Shown one piece after another: positions 12,666 to 16,866 of a stretch of 16,866 bases of DNA (the first letter of the stretch is position 1; the number at the start of each line of letters is the position of its first letter). The stretch comes from Candidatus Competibacteraceae bacterium (GTDB lineage Bacteria; Pseudomonadota; Gammaproteobacteria; Competibacterales; Competibacteraceae), in contig JADJQQ010000028.1 of NCBI GenBank assembly GCA_016712625.1, positions 1-16,866 on the forward strand. Direction: 5' to 3'. The notes beneath the pieces were generated by a model. That model was not told where the DNA came from. It ran no database searches and saw nothing but the letters and a program-made list of their open reading frames with translations. Both the position numbers and the translations under genes were made by a program.

Positions 12666-12941
12666 TTGAGCGAACAAGCCACTGAATACCGACTGACGGC
12701 GCTAGACCTGGCCCGCGCCAAGCAAAGCGCAATGCGGGAGCAGGGCATCGTCATCAAAAAACGCGACCCTTACCAGATAGCGGCGGCCGATCCAAAATCA
12801 CTGCGAAAGGCCGTCAACGCGAAATGCTGGGATTGCCAAGGTGGCGGCGCGGACCCGAACACTCGGCAAGCCGTGGGCCAGTGTGGAATTACCGATTGCA
12901 GTCTGTGGCCTGTCAGACCTTGGCAAGAGGCGGTAGGCTGA
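12666..12941 (+). CDS. Small Cys-rich phage protein (CWDC...TDCSLWP)
   Basis: The 91-residue protein starts LSEQATEYRLTALDLARAKQ and carries CWDCQGGG...GQCGITDCSLWPVRPW near the C-terminus (about residues 55-86). Two cysteine pairs with the LWP motif mark a frequent small prophage/satellite family of unknown function, probably zinc-binding. The TTG start is supported by GAGG at 12653-12656. The protein is identical to the left copy at 1965-2240 although neighbouring genes there are broken, so either it is under selection or this part was exchanged recently. Confidence 0.7.
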   Translation: MSEQATEYRLTALDLARAKQSAMREQGIVIKKRDPYQIAAADPKSLRKAVNAKCWDCQGGGADPNTRQAVGQCGITDCSLWPVRPWQEAVG

Positions 12942-12999
12942 TTCCAACAGTCAGGAACACAGTCATTTTCGCCTTGGAATCGATTCTGGACGCGACGCC

Positions 13000-13191
13000 A
13001 TGAGCGAACAGCAACGCCATGCCCGGCTGGTGGCGATACGCCAGAACATCGCCGCCAATCGCCGTCGCGCCCTACTGGTGAGGTGGCAAGAGCAGCGCGA
13101 GCGACTGCTAGCGATCCGCCCACGATCTGAGGCCGAACACCAAGCGCAAGTGCAAGCCCTGGCGCTGCTGGACACGGCAAGGCCGGCCTGA
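13000..13191 (+). CDS. Arg-rich helical small protein, 63 aa
   Basis: The protein reads MSEQQRHARLVAIRQNIAAN, RRRALLVRWQEQRERLLAIR and a final amphipathic helix. It is almost entirely helical, rich in Arg and Gln, and could bind nucleic acid or form a coiled coil. No family is recognised. It is the last plus-strand gene of the module; the left copy is truncated by a one-base loss. Confidence 0.5.
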   Translation: MSEQQRHARLVAIRQNIAANRRRALLVRWQEQRERLLAIRPRSEAEHQAQVQALALLDTARPA

Positions 13192-13218
13192 GCACCACTC
13201 TAACAGGTTGGGAGAAAG

Positions 13219-13257
13219 AATTTCTTGAAAAATTAGGGACTGATAATTCAAGAAATT
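13219..13257. repeat. 11-bp perfect inverted repeat (right copy)
   Basis: AATTTCTTGAA (13219-13229) and TTCAAGAAATT (13247-13257) are unchanged from the left copy (2519-2557), including the 17-base spacer. It sits between the end of the plus-strand genes and the minus-strand fragment. Confidence 0.6.
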
Positions 13258-13303
13258 GGACCGATTTCGACCCGCCGATCTATAACATCTGGAAGCAAGG
13301 GCA

Positions 13304-13396
13304 GGGTGATTCCCCACACGCGGATGGGAGAGCACCATCGGCAATTATTGCCGATTTGCCACCAAAGCGGTTCGGCCCACGCGCGCGTGGGAGCAC
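13304..13396 (-). CRISPR. CRISPR-like repeat-spacer-repeat (right copy)
   Basis: The 29-base unit at 13368-13396 is identical to that of the left copy, and the 32-base spacer (13336-13367) differs by one base. The distal unit (about 13304-13335) is degenerate, with a few extra bases, as terminal repeats often are. Caution: the spacer contains a perfect palindrome (13337-13355), unusual for a random protospacer, and the unit core CCCACGCGCGCGTGGG (13376-13391) is itself palindromic. Confidence 0.35.
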
Positions 13397-13486
13397 CTCC
13401 AAGACCTTCGTCGCATGATCGACGCTCTTTCCAGACACTCCAAACTCCTTCCCGGCGGCATCGCGGGCATCGCTGGACTTCTTGAT

Positions 13487-13512
13487 CGCTTCCGGTAAAT
13501 TTACCGGAAGCG
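13487..13512. promoter_or_regulatory. 26-bp perfect palindrome
   Basis: Positions 13487-13512 equal their own reverse complement over 26 bases, centred on TAAATTTA (outer half-site CGCTTCCGG). The left copy keeps only the 16-base core CCGGTAAATTTACCGG at 2774-2789. It lies within the ParB-like fragment. A palindrome of this length suggests a dimeric protein-binding site. Confidence 0.55.
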
Positions 13513-13674
13513 TTTGACCGGGGGCCGTCTGGCCGTGACCCTGCCGCTCCTTCGCCTGCCGTTCGTAGTAGTCCCGGAAACGGGCGGCGACCATTCCCCA
13601 AGGCCAAAATTCAAGATTTGGCGGATTATCAAGAACCTCAAATCATCGGTTGCTATGTGCTGTTCCAATCAAAC

Positions 13675-13733
13675 TTGACATCAAACCCTGTTTATGAAAC
13701 TATGTGTTACAAGCATATGTAAGAGGGTTTGAT
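13675..13733 (+). promoter_or_regulatory. TTGACA promoter box and inverted repeat covering the ribosome binding site
   Basis: TTGACA at 13675-13680 is a perfect -35 box; the -10 is unclear (TATGTG at 13701 is 20 bases away). ATCAAACCCT (13680-13689) and AGGGTTTGAT (13724-13733) are perfect reverse complements, and the second contains the Shine-Dalgarno of the gene at 13734. It could be an operator pair or an RNA hairpin that hides the ribosome binding site. Confidence 0.5.
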
Positions 13734-13976
13734 ATGTTCAGTGCAGACGAAGACGAGCTTTACAGACGCGCGGTGGCGGCTTACTACCGCATTGCGGCAA
13801 GGGATGGTTACAGAGCGGATCAGCATAGCGAGCGCGCCAGTGGATACGAGCTTTACAACGGACTGGATTACGTTGTGCTACGCAACAATGGCCAAACGCT
13901 AGCTGTGTACCGCGTAAGGAATGACGGAGTCCTGCGTAGATTGAAGCGTTGGCCTGCTGAGTTGAATCGCAACTAG
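13734..13976 (+). CDS. Hypothetical protein, 80 aa
   Basis: No family is recognised. The sequence MFSADEDELYRRAVAAYYRI, YELYNGLDYVVLRNNGQTLA and VYRVRNDGVLRRLKRWP suggests a helical start followed by a small beta-sheet. The length, single domain and position at the head of a variable module resemble accessory genes of satellites. ATG 13734 follows GAGGG by about seven bases; a GTG at 13704 would add ten residues but lies inside the proposed hairpin. It is the first gene after the homology boundary and absent from the other element. Confidence 0.65.
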   Translation: MFSADEDELYRRAVAAYYRIAARDGYRADQHSERASGYELYNGLDYVVLRNNGQTLAVYRVRNDGVLRRLKRWPAELNRN

Positions 13977-13984
13977 AGCACACG

Positions 13985-14060
13985 AACTGAATTCGCCCGC
14001 AAAGGGCATAGCGCCCGGCAAGGCTGGTTGCGACGCCAGCCGGCGAGAAAGGAGCCGACC
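13985..14060 (+). ncRNA. Structured intergenic leader (copy 2 of 3)
   Basis: The element begins GAACTGAATTCGCCCGCAAA. Hairpin 1 is GCCC (13995-13998) / GGGC (14004-14007); ATAGCGCC follows. Hairpin 2 is GGCTGG (14022-14027) / CCAGCC (14036-14041), extended by CGCC/GGCG with a bulge. It ends in the GGAG ribosome binding site of the gene at 14063. Confidence 0.4.
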
Positions 14061-14062
14061 CC

Positions 14063-14260
14063 ATGACTTTGACTGAAATTAAGCGCGCGGTGGACGATGG
14101 GTTAACCGTGTGCTGGTGCGGGAAAAACTATCGCGTTGTTCGGGATTCGATAGGTGAATATCTGATCCGGTGCGCGAACAATGGCGATTGCGTCTCTTTG
14201 ACCTGGGCGGACGGAGCAACTTTGAACGGCGCGGAAAGCGAATTTTTCGTTGTGAACTGA
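14063..14260 (+). CDS. Hypothetical Cys-containing protein, 65 aa
   Basis: The protein starts MTLTEIKRAVDDGLTVCWCG and continues KNYRVVRDSIGEYLIRCANN. It resembles a small all-beta domain after one helix, of a type seen in many prophages without known function. The CWCG pair and a third cysteine might bind metal. GGAG at 14051-14054 precedes the ATG by eight bases. It is flanked by two members of the structured leader family. Confidence 0.65.
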   Translation: MTLTEIKRAVDDGLTVCWCGKNYRVVRDSIGEYLIRCANNGDCVSLTWADGATLNGAESEFFVVN

Positions 14261-14350
14261 ATACCGCGTAAAGCGGCTATAGCGCCGCCCTGCCCGGCTG
14301 GTACCCGGACAAGGCGACTTCCCAAGGCACACCCTTATAGGAGGGCACGC
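14261..14350 (+). ncRNA. Structured intergenic leader (copy 3 of 3)
   Basis: After the shared AACTGAAT, hairpin 1 is CCGC (14264-14267) / GCGG (14273-14276), a base-pair-preserving change from GCCC/GGGC in the other copies. The shared ATAGCGCC follows. Hairpin 2 has CGCC (14283-14286) / GGCG (14313-14316) enclosing CCGG/CCGG. It ends with AGGAGGG (14339-14345), the ribosome binding site of the next gene. Confidence 0.45.
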
Positions 14351-14351
14351 C

Positions 14352-14546
14352 ATGAGCCCCATCAATTCTACACCCCTGGTTGTCGGCCGGACCCTGCGGA
14401 TTCTCGGCAACGAATTGATCTTGCTGGCGGAATCCATCAAAGACCCCCTAACGCCCGCCATGCGCGAAGGGATTCAAATCGACTTGGCGGAAATCTGCCA
14501 GTCGATCAAGCGGTGCGCCGATGAGTTGGAGGCCGGACATGCTTAA
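14352..14546 (+). CDS. Hypothetical helical protein, 64 aa
   Basis: The protein reads MSPINSTPLVVGRTLRILGN, then two amphipathic helices (ELILLAESIKDPLTPAMREG, IQIDLAEICQSIKRCADELE). It has no membrane segment or recognised domain. A strong Shine-Dalgarno supports the start. The 3' end overlaps the next start by eight bases, and the next ribosome binding site (GGAGG, 14528-14532) lies inside it. Confidence 0.6.
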   Translation: MSPINSTPLVVGRTLRILGNELILLAESIKDPLTPAMREGIQIDLAEICQSIKRCADELEAGHA

Positions 14547-14730
14547 CCGTCCCGATTTGCCGACATTGGCACACTCAAAGCGGATTATTGAAATCCGATT
14601 TGTCCGAGACGGCGATTCATGGCGCTGGATGGTTATCGATGAAGATGACCGGCTTTACTTGGATCATGGGCAATTCCGAAGCCTGGATTTAGCGGTGGAC
14701 GATTTGCGATCAATCAAAGGCTTTGCATGA
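14539..14730 (+). CDS. Hypothetical protein, 63 aa
   Basis: The protein starts MLNRPDLPTLAHSKRIIEIR and contains DGDSWRWMVIDEDDRLYLDH, a beta-rich segment reminiscent of small single-sheet phage proteins. It ends with a helix (LDLAVDDLRSIKGFA). ATG 14539 is preferred over 14521 because GGAGG at 14528-14532 is at proper distance. It overlaps the upstream gene and is co-translated. No function can be given. Confidence 0.6.
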   Translation: MLNRPDLPTLAHSKRIIEIRFVRDGDSWRWMVIDEDDRLYLDHGQFRSLDLAVDDLRSIKGFA

Positions 14731-14731
14731 C

Positions 14732-15019
14732 ATGAAAACCGATCTACTCAAATCGAAACTTGAAGAAGCCGGTTTATTCCACGAAGGCCCGCATAACGCG
14801 GAGGCCATGAGGAAAATCCGCGAACTCGCGGCGGAATGCGATCTGTTCGTGAGCTTCGCCATCCATGGCCCGCGCGGCAATCCCGATGATTTCGGGTACA
14901 TGCGGAGCGTCGGGGAATTCCCACACCACGGCATGAAGGCGTGCTCCAGTGTGTGGGGCGAGGAACAGCCGTCGCTGGTGGACTATTACCGCGCGCAATA
15001 TGAAGGAGTAAAGCCATGA
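14732..15019 (+). CDS. Hypothetical protein, 95 aa
   Basis: The sequence is MKTDLLKSKLEEAGLFHEGP, then ELAAECDLFVSFAIHGPRGN and GEFPHHGMKACSSVWGEEQP. It looks like a soluble alpha/beta protein; no family is recognised. ATG 14732 is used; a TTG at 14723 would overlap the upstream gene. The stop overlaps the start of the next gene (ATGA). It is part of the five-gene cassette 14063-15243. Confidence 0.6.
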   Translation: MKTDLLKSKLEEAGLFHEGPHNAEAMRKIRELAAECDLFVSFAIHGPRGNPDDFGYMRSVGEFPHHGMKACSSVWGEEQPSLVDYYRAQYEGVKP

Positions 15020-15243
15020 ATACTCCGAAAGAAGAACGGGACAGCGCCTTTTATCAGGATGCTTTCACGTCTTCATCTACATGGGGGAAAGGCGACTTTG
15101 AGCGATTCGTTCAGGAGATTGGCTTTAAAGACGATGACCCCGATGATTTTTTCGGACAACGCGCCTTCCGGGTTTGGGAGGTAATGAACGAAGGACAGAA
15201 AAAGGAGTTTTCCGAAAATCTTGATGACTGGTTGGATTCGTAG
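15016..15243 (+). CDS. Hypothetical acidic protein, 75 aa
   Basis: The protein is strongly acidic: MNTPKEERDSAFYQDAFTSS, FVQEIGFKDDDPDDFFGQRA and the end KKEFSENLDDWLDS. Small acidic proteins of phages and satellites often mimic DNA or bind host enzymes, so an anti-defence role is possible, but nothing beyond charge supports it. GGAG precedes the ATG, and a terminator follows about 55 bases after the stop. It is the last gene of the variable module. Confidence 0.6.
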   Translation: MNTPKEERDSAFYQDAFTSSSTWGKGDFERFVQEIGFKDDDPDDFFGQRAFRVWEVMNEGQKKEFSENLDDWLDS

Positions 15244-15297
15244 GAGGGAGCCGGCCGGCTGAATTTCGCGGCTGTTCTGACTGGCTATCCTGGAATG

Positions 15298-15337
15298 AAA
15301 AACCCCGATTTCCGCAATGGGAGACCGGGGTTTTTTT
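15298..15337 (+). terminator. Rho-independent terminator
   Basis: AAAAACCCCG (15298-15307) pairs with CGGGGTTTTT (15326-15335) and is followed by T to 15337. It ends the operon from 13734. The A-run on the left makes it bidirectional. Confidence 0.85.
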
Positions 15338-15385
15338 GTGCGACGGAGCTGCGTAGCTTGACGAGCCGCTCTAGAAACATCCTGT

Positions 15386-15413
15386 TTGCAAAAATATCTG
15401 TATCGGGTATCTT
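15386..15413 (+). promoter_or_regulatory. Sigma70-like promoter upstream of second C4-like RNA
   Basis: TTGCAA at 15386-15391 and TATCTT at 15408-15413 are separated by 16 bases. The predicted start near 15420 falls just before the stem beginning at 15439, as in the first copy. The gene-free stretch 15338-15385 shows nothing else. Confidence 0.45.
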
Positions 15414-15438
15414 GGCGAGGTATTCAGTAAAAAACGAC

Positions 15439-15608
15439 GCCCGCCCCCCGCGAAAGTTTGCGAGACCAGAACGGGGAAGCGGGCTGAGGACTGAATCAGC
15501 ACAGGCACACGGCTTGGCATGTGAAGGCTGGTGGATCACTAGCAGGCACGGCCCAGGTGTTGAGCCGGCTTGACCGCAACGCGAGCATTTTGCGTTTCGG
15601 ACAAGCCG
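15439..15608 (+). ncRNA. C4-like antisense RNA leader, second copy
   Basis: The first stem pairs GCCCGCCCCCCG (15439-15450) with CGGGG..GCGGGC (15472-15484, two bulged A). AGGCACACGG (15503-15512) is complementary, with one mismatch, to CCGTGCGCCT (15647-15656) in the leader peptide. The second hairpin keeps the loop GAGCATTTT and is longer than in copy 1: CGGCTTG (15566-15572) pairs with CAAGCCG (15602-15608) outside CCG.AACGC/GCGTT.CGG. The stem sequences differ from copy 1 but pairing is kept. Confidence 0.55.
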
Positions 15609-15611
15609 AAT

Positions 15612-15680
15612 ATGACACCAAAAGCGGCTGCAATCAACATTACAAACCGTGCGCCTTTGTCGATTTTCAACAAGCGATGA
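15612..15680 (+). CDS. icd-like leader peptide, 22 aa
   Basis: This short frame starts MTPKAAAINITNRAPLSIFN and stops at TGA 15678-15680. Its NRAPLSIFNK part matches the in-frame leader at 4207 of the other element. The stop overlaps the GAGG used by the gene at 15692, which favours translational coupling. The antisense target lies inside the peptide's codons. Confidence 0.5.
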   Translation: MTPKAAAINITNRAPLSIFNKR

Positions 15681-15691
15681 GGTGCATATCC

Positions 15692-15916
15692 ATGTCTGAA
15701 GTCATCAAGACCCGGCTCCCCGCCCTTGGGCCTGCCTTGCGTAAATACGGGCTTGGACTGAGCTATCAGCAGCTCTATGGCCGCGCGATTGCCGGCGTCT
15801 TTCCAGTCGAATACCAAGGCCGTCTGCTGTATGCCATCGGCGATCCGAAGGACATCGCTAAAGCGATCCGCGCCGAAGAGCGACGCTTGGCGGATACCCG
15901 CTGGCAAGCCGCCTGA
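15692..15916 (+). CDS. Small AlpA-like/HTH DNA-binding regulator, 74 aa
   Basis: This is the homologue of the 75-residue protein at 4285. The segments GLSYQQLYGRAIAGVFPVEY and GRLLYAIGDPKDIAKAIRAE form a probable winged HTH: a recognition helix around YQQLYGRAIAG, a hairpin around YQGRLLYAIG and a closing helix. N-terminal residues (MSEVIKTRLPALGPALRKYG) differ from copy 1. GAGG at 15679-15682 supports ATG 15692. It is the first full gene of the C4-controlled transcript and is followed by the proQ leader. The likely role is a regulator of the element; no experimental family name is certain. Confidence 0.65.
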   Translation: MSEVIKTRLPALGPALRKYGLGLSYQQLYGRAIAGVFPVEYQGRLLYAIGDPKDIAKAIRAEERRLADTRWQAA

Positions 15917-16070
15917 GCCGCCCCCACGGCACGCTGCGGTGCAACCGCTACCCCAACCCCAACCCCACGCCACCGGCTCGCCAAGCGCGCGCTGGTGGCG
16001 TTCGTGTGCCCGAATTCCGGGCAAAAAAACGCCGCCCTGTGTGGGGGCGGCTTTAAAAGTCTTTTCGCTT
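15917..16070 (+). ncRNA. Conserved three-hairpin leader of second ProQ/FinO gene
   Basis: Hairpins: ACGCCACC/GGTGGCGT (15967-15974, 15994-16001), TGCCCG/CGGGCA (16007-16012, 16018-16023) followed by A7, and GCCGCCC/GGGCGGC (16031-16037, 16045-16051) followed by TTT. Order, spacing and the A-run are as at 4513-4680, but the stem bases differ in a pairing-preserving way. Confidence 0.5.
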
Positions 16071-16086
16071 ACAAGAGAAACTCATC

Positions 16087-16596
16087 ATGCCACAAACACC
16101 CCAGATTTGCACCCCCGCCGAATCTCGCGGCGCACAAACCCAAGCGCTACAGTCGTGGCTCGCGGCGACCTATCCGGCGACGTTCAACCCGGACGCGCCG
16201 CTACCGCTGAAAATCGGCGTCCACGTCGATCTGCTGGCCCGTCACCCGGACCTTGACCCGGCGACCTTGCGCCGTGCGCTGAAACGGTACTGCGAGCGCC
16301 GCGCCTATCAACTGGCCCTGGCCCGCGAGGGCGCTGTTCGGCTTGACCTGGACGGGCAACCCGCCGGCGCGGTGGCGGAAGACCAACGGCGCTTTGCCAA
16401 GTCGAAGCTGACCACCTGGAAAGCCAAGAAATCCGCCAAATCGGCCGCCAGGGCACGCCCCGACCCCGTACCTGCACCGACCCCTGCACCGACCCCGCCG
16501 CCGCCGAGGGCGCTGGCAGGCCGGCCGATCTTGCGGTTGAAACCCAAGGCTGGCGCCGTGGTGACCGCCACGATCACCCGGAGCGCGAAGCCATGA
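16087..16596 (+). CDS. ProQ/FinO-domain RNA chaperone, second copy
   Basis: The 169-residue protein is clearly homologous to that at 4685. The domain runs from about residue 15 to 112: ALQSWLAATYPATFN, PLKIGVHVDLLARHPDLDPA, TLRRALKRYCERRAYQLALA, EGAVRLDLDG. The same Lys/Ala, Pro/Ala linker and ALAGRPILRLK tail follow. The two proteins differ mainly in the N-terminus and around the linker, so they belong to separate, diverged elements. The start follows CTTACAAGAGAAACTCATC with weak Shine-Dalgarno. The stop overlaps the next start (ATGA). Two ProQ-like proteins in one array could share RNA targets. Confidence 0.85.
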   Translation: MPQTPQICTPAESRGAQTQALQSWLAATYPATFNPDAPLPLKIGVHVDLLARHPDLDPATLRRALKRYCERRAYQLALAREGAVRLDLDGQPAGAVAEDQRRFAKSKLTTWKAKKSAKSAARARPDPVPAPTPAPTPPPPRALAGRPILRLKPKAGAVVTATITRSAKP

Positions 16597-16866
16597 GCGC
16601 CGCTGCCCATACCGCGCCCTTATCTAATCCCGTCGCCGAAGCGGCGATCATTGCCGGCCTGGTGCGTTGCGGCGACCCGGCCGCCATTGGCCGCTACGCG
16701 CTGGATCATCGGCTTGCCCTGGACTGCTTCACGCTGCCGGCCTACCGCAACGCCTACGCCGAAATCACCGATCTGCCGCCGCTGGCCAGATGGTGGACGT
16801 ACCCATTCTGCCGAGCGGCTGGACGCGGAAGACCTCGCCGCCGTCGATTCCGCGTGTCGGGAGCAT
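16593..16866 (+). CDS. DnaB-N-like start of second replicative helicase, partial and probably frameshifted
   Basis: ATG overlaps the ProQ stop, as in the first element. The translation MSAAAHTAPLSNPVAEAAII followed by AGLVRCGDPAAIGRYALDHR and AYRNAYAEITDL resembles a DnaB-type N-terminal helical domain and differs from the first helicase. After about residue 60 the plausible continuation changes frame twice (QMVDVPIL, then AERLDAEDLAAVDSACREH). The gene is either broken or the sequence near the window end has errors. The ATPase domain lies beyond the window. Confidence 0.55.
   Translation, partial: MSAAAHTAPLSNPVAEAAIIAGLVRCGDPAAIGRYALDHRLALDCFTLPAYRNAYAEITDLPPLARWWTYPFCRAAGRGRPRRRRFRVSGA

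Larger units (their letters stand above)
13280..13594 (-). pseudogene. ParB-like domain fragment (right copy)
   Basis: The frame has 104 residues on the minus strand: RFRDYYERQAKERQ, LPVNLPEAIKKS and SDARDAAGKEFGVSGKSVD, then HATKVLE. This resembles the central part of phage ParB-type/ParB-methylase proteins. The frame is open upstream of the ATG with residues (NPPNLEFWPWG) that look like more of the same protein but end at a stop, and the family similarity ends at the CRISPR-like unit. It is a fragment of a longer gene, with different N-terminal variants in the two copies. Confidence 0.5.
10709..13631. repeat. Right copy of long direct repeat (packaging/capsid module)
   Basis: This is homologous to 1-2912. 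Here all capsid-module frames are open. The homology begins before the window's left edge, so the true repeat may extend further upstream into terS. It ends in the shared AAATTCAAGATTTGGC near 13608-13623, after which the two elements carry unrelated small genes. Confidence 0.9.

Noticed and set aside
1..13631. The two capsid modules as terminal redundancy of a circular element
   Set aside because: The sequences after both copies differ (unrelated small genes, diverged ProQ), so the units are not the same molecule joined on itself.

Overview
The window reads as accessory DNA of a high-GC gammaproteobacterium. It consists of pieces of at least two related phage-satellite-like (P4/PICI-like) elements in head-to-tail order. 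The assignment rests on family content: Nu1-type terminase small subunit, HK97-fold-type capsid protein, VapE C-terminal region, RepA-like AAA helicase, ProQ/FinO RNA chaperone, an AlpA-like small DNA-binding protein and a P1/P4-style C4-like antisense RNA leader. No integrase, portal, large terminase, tail or lysis gene is visible. No tRNA or rRNA gene was recognised. I could not identify the species.

Layout. (A) 1-2912 is the 3' part of a packaging/capsid module, rich in indels. It is homologous to 10709-13631, about 10.7 kb further on. (B) 3008-3864 is a variable module: a HTH protein, two unknown small proteins and a terminator. (C) 3865-5206 is a regulatory and RNA module: AT-rich DNA, promoter, C4-like structured leader, icd-like leader peptide, small DNA-binding protein, a three-hairpin leader and ProQ/FinO. 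(D) 5203-9806 is a tightly overlapping replication operon. It carries a RepA-like helicase, a TubC-N-like protein with a zinc-ribbon tail, a VapE C-terminal fragment with the same tail, an M41-like HEAGH protein and two small unknowns. (E) 9807-13631 is the intact packaging/capsid module: a putative cos-like leader, terS, the major capsid protein and five small genes, then a palindrome-rich block with a CRISPR-like repeat-spacer-repeat and a ParB-like fragment on the minus strand. (F) 13675-15337 is a different variable module of six small genes. (G) 15386-16866 is a second, diverged copy of the regulatory/ProQ/helicase module, cut by the window end.

How the parts may work together (inference): the promoter and C4-like RNA gate an operon for a small regulator, ProQ and the replication proteins. 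The satellite replicates with its own helicase and packages DNA into helper-phage particles, using its own TerS to redirect packaging and its own capsid protein to modify or build heads. Between the conserved modules the elements carry different small-gene cargo. The most interesting points are the C4-like RNA beside a ProQ/FinO gene with a conserved structured leader, the terS plus capsid pair without portal or TerL, the mini-CRISPR-like unit with type I-E geometry in both copies, and the VapE cassette flanked by 83-bp direct repeats with a C8 frameshift.
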